Shown: positions 25,265-35,756, numbered from the stretch's first letter. The stretch is DNA of 64,000 nt from Rhodococcus sp. HM1 (GCF_023218075.1 NZ_JALPTB010000004.1:1-64000), one strand, 5' to 3'. Notes: generated by a model not told the origin, from the sequence alone. Program-made: numbers and translations.

Positions 25265-26275
25265 TCAGACGCCGGTCACCACGACCTCGTCGAGGGCGGG
25301 CGGCCGGGTGGCGCGGGCGTAGACGGTCTCCCCCGGACGCAGCCCCAGGGCCTGCGCGTCGCCGCGCGTGACCTGCGCGGTGAACGATTCGCCGGTGGCT
25401 TCGTTGTGCAGCTCCACCCGCACCTCGAATCCGAGGTGCACGACCCGTTCGACAGTCGCGCGGGTGATCCCCAGCGACTCGGCGGTGCCCTCGCTCCGAG
25501 CCTCGGCGAGTTCCGGGGTGCGACCGAGCCGGATGTCGTGCGGCCGCACCAGCTGCCCGTTGAGCTTGGAGACGCTGCCGAGGAACGACATCACGAAGTC
25601 GTTGTCGGGGCGATCGTAGAGATCCTCGGGCGTCCCGACCTGCTCGATCCGGCCACGGTTGAGGACCGCGATCCGGTCGGCGATGTCGAGCGCTTCCTCC
25701 TGGTCGTGGGTGACCAGCACGGTCGTCACGTGCACCTCGTCGTGCAGCCGGCGCAGCCAGGTGCGCAGATCGGCGCGGACCTTCGCGTCCAGCGCGCCGA
25801 ACGGCTCGTCGAGCAGCAGCACCTGCGGGTCGACGGCGAGCGCGCGGGCCAGGGCCATACGCTGACGCTGACCACCGGACAGCTGCGCCGGGTAGCGCTG
25901 CTGGAATCCGTCGAGCCCGACGATTTCGAGCAGCTCCCCCACCTTCTTGTCGATCTCGGCCTTCGGGCGCTTGCGGATCTTCAGGCCGAACGCGACGTTC
26001 TCCCGCACGGTCATGTGCTTGAACGCGGCGTAGTGCTGGAACACGAACCCGATGTCGCGCTTCTGCGGCGTCACGTCGGTGACGTCCTTGCCCGCGATGT
26101 GCACGGTGCCGGAGTCGAGGGTCTCGAGACCCGCGATCGACCGCAGCAACGTCGACTTGCCGGAGCCGGACGGGCCGAGCAGCGCGGTCAGCGAACCGGA
26201 GGGAATCTCGATGTCGACGTTGTCGAGCGCCGCGAAATCCCCGTAGTTCTTGCGGGCCCCGGTGACGGTGATCAT
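25265..26275 (-). CDS. cysA: sulfate/thiosulfate ABC transporter ATP-binding protein CysA
   Basis: ATPase that powers sulfate import. The 336-residue protein has Walker [10 protein letters not shown] (34-42), signature LSGGQ (132-136), Walker B VLLLDEP (152-158), and a C-terminal TOBE-like domain. Its ATG overlaps the cysW stop (ATGA). Last gene of subI-cysT-cysW-cysA, the same order as in M. tuberculosis. Confidence 0.95.
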   Translation of the reverse strand: MITVTGARKNYGDFAALDNVDIEIPSGSLTALLGPSGSGKSTLLRSIAGLETLDSGTVHIAGKDVTDVTPQKRDIGFVFQHYAAFKHMTVRENVAFGLKIRKRPKAEIDKKVGELLEIVGLDGFQQRYPAQLSGGQRQRMALARALAVDPQVLLLDEPFGALDAKVRADLRTWLRRLHDEVHVTTVLVTHDQEEALDIADRIAVLNRGRIEQVGTPEDLYDRPDNDFVMSFLGSVSKLNGQLVRPHDIRLGRTPELAEARSEGTAESLGITRATVERVVHLGFEVRVELHNEATGESFTAQVTRGDAQALGLRPGETVYARATRPPALDEVVVTGV

Positions 26276-27081
26276 TTGTCGGCACTCCTCTTGCGGTCGA
26301 GCAGGGTCATCAGCAGCAGCACGAGCACGGCGATGGCCATGAGCAGGGTCGCGGCACTGTAGGCACCGAAGGTGTTGTGGTCATCGATGTACCGGGCGTG
26401 CACCAGCAGCGTCAACGTCTGGGAGACACCGGGGAACCCGGACGACACCATGATGACCGCACCGAATTCGCCGAGTGCGCGGGCGACGGTGAGCACGATG
26501 CCGTAGGTCAGGCCCCAGCGGATGGCCGGCAGCGTGATCCGCCAGAACGTCTGCCACGCGTTCGCACCGAGGGTGGCGGCGGCCTGTTCCTGTTCCTCGC
26601 CGATCTCGTGCAGGACCGGTTCGACCTCCCGCACCACGAACGGCAACGTCACGAAGATCGTGGCGATCACCATGCCGGGCAGGCCGAAGATCACCTTGAG
26701 TCCGAGGGACTCGAGGCCGCCGAACCAGCCGCCGGCGCCCCACAACATGATCAGGGCGACACCGACCACGATCGGTGACACCGCGAACGGCAGGTCCACG
26801 ACCGACTGCAGCAGACCGCGACCCGGGAAGCGGCCGCGCACGAGCGCGAGCGCGACGACGATGCCGAAGACGACGTTGAGCGGCACCACGATCGCGACGA
26901 TGAGCAGCGACAGGTTCAGTGCCGAGATCGCGGCCGGCGTGCTGATCGACTCGACGAACGCCATGATGCCGTTCTCGAACGTGCGGTACAGGATGACGCC
27001 GATCGGCACGAGCAACAGGAAGAAGAGGTAACCCAGCGCGACGGTGCGCAGGGAGATCCGGGTGAACGCGGAGAGTTTCAC
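26272..27081 (-). CDS. cysW: sulfate ABC transporter permease CysW
   Basis: A 269-residue inner-membrane permease with six predicted transmembrane segments and the EAA loop ([17 protein letters not shown]) that contacts CysA. GTG start overlapping the cysT stop (GTGA); the open frame upstream of it belongs to cysT sequence read in another frame. Pairs with CysT to form the channel. Confidence 0.94.
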   Translation of the reverse strand: MKLSAFTRISLRTVALGYLFFLLLVPIGVILYRTFENGIMAFVESISTPAAISALNLSLLIVAIVVPLNVVFGIVVALALVRGRFPGRGLLQSVVDLPFAVSPIVVGVALIMLWGAGGWFGGLESLGLKVIFGLPGMVIATIFVTLPFVVREVEPVLHEIGEEQEQAAATLGANAWQTFWRITLPAIRWGLTYGIVLTVARALGEFGAVIMVSSGFPGVSQTLTLLVHARYIDDHNTFGAYSAATLLMAIAVLVLLLMTLLDRKRSADK

Positions 27082-27953
27082 GCGTCGTTCTCCTCTCGGC
27101 GCCGGCCGCGGTTCGCGACGACCCGCAGCACGAACAGCGCGACGAACGCGATGAACAGCAGAGCGACCGACACGGCGGCGGCGTTGACCGGCCGGTCGAT
27201 CTCGATCTGCTGCTGGATGTACTGCGACGCCATCTGCGTCTTGTACGGGATGTTGCCGCCGATGAGCACGATCGAGCCGTATTCGCCGATGGCGCGGGCG
27301 AATGCGAGACCGGCACCGCCGAGGATGGCGGGCCCGAGGGTCGGCAGGACGACGGAACGGAAGATGGTGAAGTTGTCGGCACCGAGCGACGCCGCCGCCT
27401 CCTCGACCTCCCGATCGGTTTCGAGCAGCACCGGTTGCACGGCCCGGACCACGAACGGCAGCGTCACGAACGCGAGCGCGATGATCAGACCGGGCTGGGT
27501 TGCGTTCAGGTGCAGGCCGATCGGGCTCATCGGCCCGTACAGCGACAGCAGCACGATGCTGGCGACGATCGTGGGCAGCGCGAACGGCAGGTCGATCAGC
27601 GCGTTGACGACCTTCTTGCCCGGGAACTCGTCGCGCACCAGCACCCAGGCGATGAGGGTTCCCATCACCGCGTTGATCAACGCGACGATCACCGACACGA
27701 CGACGGTGATCCGCAGCGTGGCCAGCGCGGCCGGGGCGGTGAGAGCGTCGACGAAGCCGGACAGCCCGTCGGCGAACGCGTGGGTGGTCAGTGCCGCGAG
27801 CGGCAGCAGGACGATGATGCTCAGCCACAGGGTGGCGACGCCGACGCCGAGTGGGCCGACCGTTCCGGTGAAGGCGAACAGCGGCTTCCGGCGGCGCGCC
27901 ACCGGGGCGGGAGCTGCTGCTCCCGCCCCGGGGCGTGTCTCGGTGGTACTCAC
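27078..27953 (-). CDS. cysT: sulfate ABC transporter permease CysT
   Basis: A 291-residue permease with six transmembrane segments after a cytoplasmic Pro/Ala-rich N-terminus, and the EAA motif EVEEAAASLGADNFTIF. It begins nine bases after the subI stop and overlaps cysW. Confidence 0.94.
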   Translation of the reverse strand: MSTTETRPGAGAAAPAPVARRRKPLFAFTGTVGPLGVGVATLWLSIIVLLPLAALTTHAFADGLSGFVDALTAPAALATLRITVVVSVIVALINAVMGTLIAWVLVRDEFPGKKVVNALIDLPFALPTIVASIVLLSLYGPMSPIGLHLNATQPGLIIALAFVTLPFVVRAVQPVLLETDREVEEAAASLGADNFTIFRSVVLPTLGPAILGGAGLAFARAIGEYGSIVLIGGNIPYKTQMASQYIQQQIEIDRPVNAAAVSVALLFIAFVALFVLRVVANRGRRREENDA

Positions 27954-27962
27954 GGAACGGGC

Positions 27963-28991
27963 CTACTTCGTGGCGTTGTCGTAGATCACGGCGATCGAGC
28001 CGGTGCCCTGCTTGAACAGGTCGGCGTCGACGGCAGACCAGCCGCCGAGGTCTGCGATGGTCCACAGCTTCTGCGGCTGCGGGAAGTCGGCCGCAAACTC
28101 CTCGGCGACGGCCGGGTCGACCGGACGGAATCCGGCCTGCGCCCACAGGCGCTGCGCCTCGGTGGTGTACAGGTAGTCGTTGAACGCCTGGGCCTTGTCC
28201 GCGTTCGGGGAGTTCGTCAGCACCGCGGCCGGGTTCTCGATCTTGAACGTGACCGGCGGGGTGACGTGCTCGACGGGGTCCCCGTTGCGTTCGGCGAACA
28301 GGGCCTCGTTCTCGTAGCTGAGCAGAACGTCACCGGAGCCCTGCAGGAACGCCTCGGTCGCTTCGCGGCCGGACTTCGGCTGGATCTTGACGTGCTCGGT
28401 CACGAGCTGGTTGACGAAGTCCAGGCCGGCCTGGGGGTTGGCCCCGCCCTCGCTCTTCGCGGCGTACGGCGCGAGCAGGTTCCACTTGGCCGATCCCGAG
28501 CTGAACGGATTGGGGGTCACGACCTCGAGACCCGGCTGGAGCAGGTCGTCCCAGTCCTGGATGTTCTTCGGGTTGCCCTCGCGGACCACGATCGTCACGA
28601 CGGAGCCGAAGGGAATGCCGTTGTAGGCACCGGTGTTCCAGTCCGCGTCGACGAGACCCGCGTCGACGAGGCGGGTGATGTCGGGTTCGACGGAGAAGTT
28701 GACGAAGTCGGCGGCCGCACCGTCCTTGACCTTGCGCGACTGGTCGCCGGAGGCGCCGTAGGACTGCTGGAAGGCAACGCCCTCGCCCTCTTCGGTGGCG
28801 TTGAATGCGGGGATGATCAGGTCGAAGCCGGGCTTCGGGACCGCGTAGGCGTACAGGTTGACGGTGCCGCCGGAGCCGTCCGCCACGCTGTCCTCACCGA
28901 CGGTGTCGCTCGCGCCGCCCGCGCAAGCGGACAGCGCGGTCGCGGTGGCTGCCGCGAGGGCCGCGAACACGAGGGCAGAACGTTTCTTCAT
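27963..28991 (-). CDS. subI: sulfate-binding lipoprotein SubI
   Basis: Extracytoplasmic sulfate receptor of the CysTWA importer. The 342-residue precursor has a lipoprotein signal with lipobox LSAC (C23), followed by the sulfate/thiosulfate-binding domain with QQSYGASGDQSR and GSAKWNLLAPY segments that line the anion pocket in this family. It is the first structural gene of the operon, preceded by a 179-base leader and the Cys-Cys-ending reading frame at 29171-29263. Confidence 0.95.
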   Translation of the reverse strand: MKKRSALVFAALAAATATALSACAGGASDTVGEDSVADGSGGTVNLYAYAVPKPGFDLIIPAFNATEEGEGVAFQQSYGASGDQSRKVKDGAAADFVNFSVEPDITRLVDAGLVDADWNTGAYNGIPFGSVVTIVVREGNPKNIQDWDDLLQPGLEVVTPNPFSSGSAKWNLLAPYAAKSEGGANPQAGLDFVNQLVTEHVKIQPKSGREATEAFLQGSGDVLLSYENEALFAERNGDPVEHVTPPVTFKIENPAAVLTNSPNADKAQAFNDYLYTTEAQRLWAQAGFRPVDPAVAEEFAADFPQPQKLWTIADLGGWSAVDADLFKQGTGSIAVIYDNATK

Positions 28992-29112
28992 GGAACAGGG
29001 GCCTTCCTACAGGAGCGGTGTACGGAGGTGGTGACCCGCAGAAATCGGCACCGGAAGGCTCCGTGCGCACTGCCCGAGGCGTCCGGCGGATACCGGGGAT
29101 CGGCACACGGAA

Positions 29113-29172
29113 GATCGATCGAGATTGCCCGGAAGCCGGTGCGGCAATGCCGCGGGTCGGGAAGGATCGATC
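29113..29172 (-). promoter_or_regulatory. candidate attenuator stem-loop before subI
   Basis: Two copies of the self-complementary octamer GATCGATC (29165-29172 and 29113-29120) can pair as the outer stem. Inside, ATTGCC (29143-29148, minus strand) pairs with GGCAAT (29124-29129) around a 13-base loop. The first octamer begins within the stop codon of the leader frame, so a ribosome held at its Cys-Cys codons would cover that arm and prevent the stem. Mechanism is inference from geometry; no U-tract is present. Confidence 0.5.
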
Positions 29173-29263
29173 AGCGACAACAGCTGACGTCGGCAACCGA
29201 CAAGCTGCCGACAGCGATCAGCGCCAGCTCGTGGCGCACGCGGGGCAGTGTGGTTACGGACAC
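29171..29263 (-). CDS. short leader peptide ending Cys-Cys-Arg, subI operon
   Basis: A 30-codon GTG-initiated frame, too short for routine calling. Codons 28 and 29 are both TGT (Cys), followed by Arg and TGA. TAGAGT (29271-29276) ends exactly seven bases before the GTG, the spacing of a leaderless mRNA. Its place before a sulfate importer operon, tandem Cys codons at the very end, and stem-forming sequence starting at its stop parallel the Cys-rich leader before sirA. It is probably a cysteine sensor rather than a functional peptide. Translation has not been shown; the terminal Cys pair could be chance. Confidence 0.65.
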   Translation of the reverse strand: MSVTTLPRVRHELALIAVGSLSVADVSCCR

Positions 29264-29270
29264 GCCGGAG

Positions 29271-29276
29271 ACTCTA
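29271..29276 (-). promoter_or_regulatory. -10 box of the leaderless subI-operon transcript
   Basis: TAGAGT (minus strand) fits the TANNNT consensus, seven bases upstream of the GTG at 29263. The -35 region is weak (TCGGGC), as is common in actinobacteria. Confidence 0.55.
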
Positions 29277-29307
29277 GCAGAGCCGCCGATCATGCCCGAC
29301 CGCGCGG

Positions 29308-29385
29308 TCAGCGGGTGAGAAACCAGGCGACGACGACGATGGCGAGCAGCGCGATCAGCGCCAGGGTCACGCGTGAGCGCGGCAT
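29308..29385 (-). CDS. 25-residue single-pass membrane peptide
   Basis: ATG frame of 25 residues: a short basic N-terminus (MPRSRV), a strongly hydrophobic stretch of about 17 residues and a C-terminal Arg. It starts one base after the stop of the upstream small membrane protein gene, implying coupled translation. Unknown function; too short for homology judgement, so it may be spurious. Confidence 0.4.
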   Translation of the reverse strand: MPRSRVTLALIALLAIVVVAWFLTR

Positions 29386-29386
29386 G

Positions 29387-29608
29387 TCAGCGGTCCTTCG
29401 TCGTCGGTTCGGTCGTGGCGGGGACGGGCACATCGTGTTCGCGGCGTCCGACGGCCGCGAACACCCCTGCGAGAACGCGGTCGAGCAGCCAGGCCGCGCC
29501 GGCGCACAGCGGCACCATCACGAGCAGTACCAGTGCGGCCTGCGGCACGAAGGACAGTCCGGCGAGCCACAGCTCGAATCCGTCCCACCACGATGCCACC
29601 CGGTCCAC
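29387..29608 (-). CDS. small membrane protein (73 aa)
   Basis: 73 residues with a Trp-rich amphipathic N-terminus (WWDGFELWLAG), one or two hydrophobic segments (about 17-50) and a charged C-terminal tail. A small membrane protein gene (Rv2401A) lies in the same place between subI and trehalase in M. tuberculosis, so it is probably the counterpart. No function known. GTG start; divergent from the trehalase gene. Confidence 0.6.
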   Translation of the reverse strand: MDRVASWWDGFELWLAGLSFVPQAALVLLVMVPLCAGAAWLLDRVLAGVFAAVGRREHDVPVPATTEPTTKDR

Positions 29609-29695
29609 GCACCCACCTTAGACGGCGGGTCCACGACCACCGAATCGTCGGCCGTTCCCCGTGCAGGCGGAGCGCGCCGGACCGAGAATTGGGTG

Positions 29696-31663
29696 ATGGG
29701 AGCCACGATCGACTTCGACGACCCCGATCCCGACGACCGGCCGCCGCCGATACTCCACCGGAGCCCGTATCCGCCGATCGACGACTACGCGTTCCTGTCG
29801 GACTGCGAGACGACCTGCCTGGTCGCCCGCAACGGCGCCGTCGAGTGGATGTGCCTGCCCCGGCCGGATTCGCCGAGCGTGTTCGGTTCGATTCTCGACC
29901 GCAGCGCGGGGCATTTCCGGATCGGCCCGCACGGACACACCGTGCCCGCCGCGCGCCGCTACCTTCCCGGTGGGCTGATTCTCGAGACCACCTGGCAGAC
30001 CGAGACCGGCTGGATCGTGGTGCGCGACGCGCTGGTGATGGGTCCGTGGCACGCGGTCGACGACCGGTCGCGCACGCATCGCCGGACGCCGCCGGACTGG
30101 GATGCCGAGCACGTGTTGCTGCGCACGATCCGCTGCGTGAGCGGCACCGTGGAGTTCGAGATGAGCTGCGAGCCTGCGTTCGACTACAACCGGGAGTCCA
30201 CGGTGTGGGAGTACACCGGCAAGGTGTACGAGGAGGCGACCGCGCGCTGCCGCCCGGAAACGGCCGGTTCGCATCCGGAACTTCGCCTGACGACCGATAT
30301 GCGTCTGGGTCTCGAAGGACGTGAGGCGCGCGCTCGCACCCGGATGTACAAGGGTGACAGTGTGTTCGTGGCCCTGTCGTGGTCCGACCACCCGGCTCCG
30401 AAGACGTTCGCGGAGGCTGCCGCGAAAATGGCTGCCACCGCAGACTTCTGGCGCGAGTGGATCACCACGGGCCGATTCCCTGATCATCCGTGGCGCAGCT
30501 ATCTGCAGCGCAGTGCGCTGACGTTGAAGGGCCTGACCTACGCGCCGACCGGGGCGCTGCTCGCGGCGTCGACCACCTCGCTGCCGGAAACTCCCGGCGG
30601 TGAACGCAACTGGGACTACCGCTACGCGTGGGTGCGTGATTCGACGTTCGCTCTGTGGGGCCTGTACACGCTGGGACTCGACCGGGAGGCCGACGACTTC
30701 TTCTCGTTCATCTCCGACGCGAGTCGTGACCAGCACGGCGTTCCCCGTCCGCTCCAGGTGATGTACGGGGTCGGCGGGGAACGTACCCTCGAGGAATCCG
30801 AACTCAACCATATGTGCGGCTACGACGAGGCCAGGCCGGTGCGGATCGGCAACGGCGCCTATCACCAGTCGCAGCACGACATCTGGGGCACCATGCTCGA
30901 TTCGGTCTACCTCCACGTCAAATCCCGTGAGCACGTGCCCGATTCGCTGTGGCCGTTGCTGAAACTCCAGGTCGAGGAGGCGCTGAAACACTGGCGGGAA
31001 CCCGACCGCGGAATCTGGGAGGTCCGCGGCGAACCCCAGCACTTCGTCTCGTCGAAGGTGATGTGCTGGGTCGCCCTCGACCGCGGCGCGAAACTCGCTG
31101 CGATGCAGGGTGAGAAGAGCTACGCGATGCAGTGGCAGAAGATGGCCGACGAGATCAAGGCCGATGTCCTCGCGCACGGCGTCGACGAACGCGGGGTGTT
31201 CACCCAGCGGTACGGGCATCCGTCTCTGGATGCGTCGGCGCTGCTGATTCCACTGCTACGGTTCCTGCCCGCCGACGATCCGCGGGTCCGCGCGACGGTG
31301 CTCGCCATCGCCGACGAACTCACCGAACACGGCCTGGTGCTGCGCTACCGGGTCGAGACCACCGACGACGGTCTTGCCGGCGAGGAGGGCACCTTCACGA
31401 TCTGTTCGTTCTGGCTGGTGTCGGCACTGGTCGAGATCGGCGAGGTGGAGCGGGCCCGCGCGCTGTGCGAGCGGTTGCTCGGCTTCGCCAGCCCGCTCGA
31501 GCTCTATGCCGAGGAGATCGATCCGCACACCGGCCGTCACCTGGGCAATTTCCCGCAGGCGTTCACCCACCTGGCGCAGATCAACGCGGTGGTGCACGTC
31601 ATCCGCGCGGAGGAGCAGATCCAGACCGGCGCGTTCCACCCCGCCCATCTCCACCCGTCCTGA
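29696..31663 (+). CDS. GH15 trehalase
   Basis: Glycoside hydrolase family 15 protein, 655 residues, of the mycobacterial-type trehalase group (Rv2402-like), splitting trehalose into glucose. An N-terminal beta-rich domain (about 20-250) precedes the (alpha/alpha)6 barrel. Substrate motif NWDYRYAWVRD is present; probable catalytic acid is E442 (GIWEVRG) and base E606 or E607 (YAEEIDP). ATG at 29696; GAGAAT six bases after a plausible start region suggests possible leaderless expression. Trehalase rather than glucoamylase is inferred from synteny. Confidence 0.85.
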   Translation: MGATIDFDDPDPDDRPPPILHRSPYPPIDDYAFLSDCETTCLVARNGAVEWMCLPRPDSPSVFGSILDRSAGHFRIGPHGHTVPAARRYLPGGLILETTWQTETGWIVVRDALVMGPWHAVDDRSRTHRRTPPDWDAEHVLLRTIRCVSGTVEFEMSCEPAFDYNRESTVWEYTGKVYEEATARCRPETAGSHPELRLTTDMRLGLEGREARARTRMYKGDSVFVALSWSDHPAPKTFAEAAAKMAATADFWREWITTGRFPDHPWRSYLQRSALTLKGLTYAPTGALLAASTTSLPETPGGERNWDYRYAWVRDSTFALWGLYTLGLDREADDFFSFISDASRDQHGVPRPLQVMYGVGGERTLEESELNHMCGYDEARPVRIGNGAYHQSQHDIWGTMLDSVYLHVKSREHVPDSLWPLLKLQVEEALKHWREPDRGIWEVRGEPQHFVSSKVMCWVALDRGAKLAAMQGEKSYAMQWQKMADEIKADVLAHGVDERGVFTQRYGHPSLDASALLIPLLRFLPADDPRVRATVLAIADELTEHGLVLRYRVETTDDGLAGEEGTFTICSFWLVSALVEIGEVERARALCERLLGFASPLELYAEEIDPHTGRHLGNFPQAFTHLAQINAVVHVIRAEEQIQTGAFHPAHLHPS

Positions 31664-31665
31664 TC

Positions 31666-32094
31666 TCAGACGCCGGCGATCGCCTCGAGCTGCGGCCGGA
31701 TCGTGTCGAGCGCGTAGCCGATGGACAGCGACGAGGGCGTGTTGAACGCGGCGACGGTCGGGTAGTCGACGACGGCGAACTGTCCCTGCCCGACCACATA
31801 CTGGGACAGCACTCCGGTCCGGCCCGCGAGCCCCGGCAGTGCGGCCTCCGCGATCTCGGCCTCACGATCGGAGATGATCTTCTCCGCGTCGTCGCTGCGC
31901 CCGAGGATCTCGCCGAGCACGCGGACCTGCTCGTCCCAGCGGTCGACACCGGTGTCGCCGAGCGGCGCGACCGTCGGCGCGACGGCGGACAGCGTGTCGA
32001 AATCCGTCTCGGGATCGACGAGCCACGATCCGAGTACGAGATCGGGTTGCAGCGAAGCGATCTGCTCGGCGGTGAAGGCTACCTTACATAGCGC
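31666..32094 (-). pseudogene. relic of an iron-siderophore substrate-binding protein
   Basis: Open frame resembling the C-terminal half of FecB/FepB-type periplasmic binding proteins (QIASLQPDLVLGSW, TDFDTLSAVAPTVAPLG, AAFNTPSSLSIGYALD). The N-terminal half, signal peptide and start codon are missing: the frame is closed upstream by TAA at 32095-32097. The mid-domain segment ending GQGQFAVV runs straight into the C-terminal DYPTVAAFNTPSS, skipping roughly 80-90 residues usual between them (near 31770-31780). Both losses point to a decaying gene. A GTG at 31920 could start an 84-residue product, but it would not be a binding protein. Confidence 0.75.
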
Positions 32095-32105
32095 TTACAT
32101 AGCGC
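32084..32105. repeat. 11-bp tandem duplication at the relic boundary
   Basis: TTACATAGCGC occurs twice in direct succession (32084-32094 and 32095-32105), exactly where recognisable binding-protein sequence ends and just past the nitronate monooxygenase stop. It may mark the deletion junction or replication slippage. Confidence 0.7.
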
Positions 32106-32113
32106 GGATGCGG

Positions 32114-33052
32114 TTATTGCTTGCCGAACCGGGCGAGCAGCGCCTCCGCCTGCGTCGCGATATCCCGGACGACGTCCCCGGCCGGCCTCTGCTCCCGAAC
32201 GAGACCGGCCGCCTCTCCCGCGTACACGACCCCGACGTTTGGATCGTCGGCGACGTACGCGTCGGCGAGGGTCTGCTCGTCCACGCCGCGACCGTGCCAG
32301 TTCGCGGTGAAGTCGTTGGTGAGCGCACGCCCGCCCCACCGCTCCGGCCACGGCATGTGCCGCGCCTTGTCGAAGATGTCGGTGTAGACGGTGTCGCCAC
32401 TGCCGGCGTCGACCAACTTCTGCCGGGCATAGGCCGGCCCGACGGTCTCCGGGCTCGCCAGCAGGGCCGTACCGACGTACGCTCCCTCGGCGCCGGCCGC
32501 GAGCACCGCCGCCAGACCGCGGCCCGATGCGATCCCGCCCGCCGCGAGCACCGGCAGCGACGTCGACTCGAGAACCTCCTGCAGCAGCGGCAGCGTGCCG
32601 ACCCGGCCGGTGTGTCCGCCCGCCTCGTGGCCCTGCGCGACGACCGCGTCGACTCCCGCCGCCTCGACGACCCGCAGATCGTCGATCGAGTTGATCTGCG
32701 AGATGGCCAGTGCCCCTGCGTCGTGCACGCGTTGCACGTAGGGCGCGGGATCGCCGAACGACAGCGACACCACCCGCGGCCGCAGGTCGAGCACCGTACC
32801 GAGGAGCGTGGCGTCGTCGGCCAGGGCCCAGGTCATCAGGCCGAACCCGAGCAGTCCCCCACCGATCTCCCGTGCCGTCTGTGCCTCGGCCTCGAGCCAC
32901 TCGGCGGTGTGGAAGCGGGCCGCGCCGATCAGGCCGATGCCGCCGGCGCGGGTGACCGCCCCGGCGAGGGCCCCACCGGCCCGCCCCACCATCGGCGCCC
33001 CGACGAGCGGAACGGTGATTCCCAGTTCACGGGTGAGCCAGGTGTCGAGCAC
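32114..33052 (-). CDS. nitronate monooxygenase family FMN protein
   Basis: A 312-residue TIM-barrel flavoprotein of the NMO/2-nitropropane dioxygenase-like family. Conserved FMN-contact segments are GAPM near the N-terminus, AQGHEAGGHTG (139-149) and AAGGIASG (170-177). Such enzymes oxidise alkyl nitronates such as propionate-3-nitronate; some relatives are enoyl reductases, so the exact reaction is unproven. GTG start, 27 bases after lepA, with which it may be cotranscribed. Confidence 0.87.
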   Translation of the reverse strand: MLDTWLTRELGITVPLVGAPMVGRAGGALAGAVTRAGGIGLIGAARFHTAEWLEAEAQTAREIGGGLLGFGLMTWALADDATLLGTVLDLRPRVVSLSFGDPAPYVQRVHDAGALAISQINSIDDLRVVEAAGVDAVVAQGHEAGGHTGRVGTLPLLQEVLESTSLPVLAAGGIASGRGLAAVLAAGAEGAYVGTALLASPETVGPAYARQKLVDAGSGDTVYTDIFDKARHMPWPERWGGRALTNDFTANWHGRGVDEQTLADAYVADDPNVGVVYAGEAAGLVREQRPAGDVVRDIATQAEALLARFGKQ

Positions 33053-33079
33053 GGCGGGATCCTTCCGGTGGAGTGGCGC

Positions 33080-34924
<1,845 letters not shown>

Positions 34925-35040
34925 GCCTTGTTCCCTCGTCTCACTCGCACACCGACACCGACCGGGTCGTCGCGACCGGTCCCGTTCTCGTCCCGCTACA
35001 GGATCGCATCAGCCACGATCCGCGCCTTCCCATCATCCCC

Positions 35041-35084
35041 CGGACCCCGCCCGGCAGGCACATCCAGGGTCGCGGCGGGGTCCG
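35041..35084 (-). terminator. 11-bp perfect inverted repeat after the HxlR gene
   Basis: CGGACCCCGCC (35041-35051) and its exact complement (35074-35084) enclose a 22-base loop, starting 26 bases past the HxlR stop. No U-run follows, so it may be a Rho-assisted or processing structure. It also lies upstream of lepA and could separate the two units. Confidence 0.45.
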
Positions 35085-35109
35085 CCCGAGACTCTGCTCG
35101 GTACTTCGC

Positions 35110-35619
35110 TCAGGACGCAGACGGCTTCGGGGCGTCCCGTTTGCCGTGGCGGTTGATGCGCACGCGCAGATCGTCGAGCCCGACCTCGGTGCCGTCCTCG
35201 CTGCGGATCTGCACCCGGACCGGCGCGCTCGTGGCGTCCTCGACGAGCTGCAGCGGTCCGCCGTCGTCGTGCAGATACTTGTCGCCCCACTGCATGAGCG
35301 CGAGCACCGCGGGCAGCAGATCACGGCCCATGTCGGTGAGCACGTATTCGTAGCGCGTGCGCTGCCCCGGTTCCCGGTACGGGCTCTTGGCGAGCAATCC
35401 GGCTTCGACGAGTTCCTTCAGCCGCGCCGAGGCGACGGCCTCGGTGATGCCCACCCGCTGCGCGAAGTCGTCGAACCGGGTGGTGCCGTAGTACGCCTCC
35501 CGCAGCAGCAGCATCGCGGATCGCGTTCCGACGATCCGCATGGCGCGGCTGATCGAGCAGTGCTCACCGGTTTCCCACGCCGACCGGTCCGCGAGGGGTC
35601 CTTCGAGCTTCATCGCCAT
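35110..35619 (-). CDS. HxlR-family transcriptional regulator
   Basis: Winged-helix HxlR-type regulator, 169 residues, with the family pattern C-SISRAM-IVG--W/A-LLLREA, FDDFAQRVGIT and TRYEYVLTDMGRDL; C21 is the conserved N-terminal Cys that is redox- or ligand-sensitive in some members. The C-terminus is extended by a ~50-residue unusual segment after residue 118. TATTCT ends six bases before the ATG at 35619, suggesting leaderless expression; the ATG at 35613 has GAGGG at seven bases as an alternative. Divergent from the thiolase gene, which it may regulate. Confidence 0.88.
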   Translation of the reverse strand: MAMKLEGPLADRSAWETGEHCSISRAMRIVGTRSAMLLLREAYYGTTRFDDFAQRVGITEAVASARLKELVEAGLLAKSPYREPGQRTRYEYVLTDMGRDLLPAVLALMQWGDKYLHDDGGPLQLVEDATSAPVRVQIRSEDGTEVGLDDLRVRINRHGKRDAPKPSAS

Positions 35620-35631
35620 GCCCTCAGAATA

Positions 35632-35655
35632 CTGACTTTTGGCCGCTATAGTCAG
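35632..35655. promoter_or_regulatory. inverted repeat in HxlR/thiolase intergenic region
   Basis: CTGACT, 12 bases, AGTCAG. It overlaps TATAGT (35647-35652), a good -10 for the thiolase gene, and lies in the -35 zone for hxlR (CTGACT, 18 bases, TATTCT on the minus strand). Position fits an HxlR operator controlling both genes; the regulator-site link is inference. Confidence 0.45.
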
Positions 35656-35710
35656 ATCCGTCGTTGCTGGGTATGGTTTTGCATAGCTAGATGGTTGCAG
35701 TCAGCAGACC

Positions 35711-35737
35711 GAGCGTCCGGGATCCGACCCGGCGCTC
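35711..35737 (+). promoter_or_regulatory. hairpin in the thiolase 5' leader
   Basis: GAGCG-T-CCGGG pairs with CCCGG-CGCTC (10 bp with one bulged T, 6-base loop). It ends seven bases before the AGAAGG ribosome site. It may affect translation or mRNA stability; no known riboswitch class is recognised. Confidence 0.35.
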
Positions 35738-35756
35738 ACGAACGAGAAGGACTCCG

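Noticed and set aside
32070-32100. IdeR-like iron box near the binding-protein relic
   Set aside because: Only a partial match to the consensus, and part of it is coding sequence of the relic.
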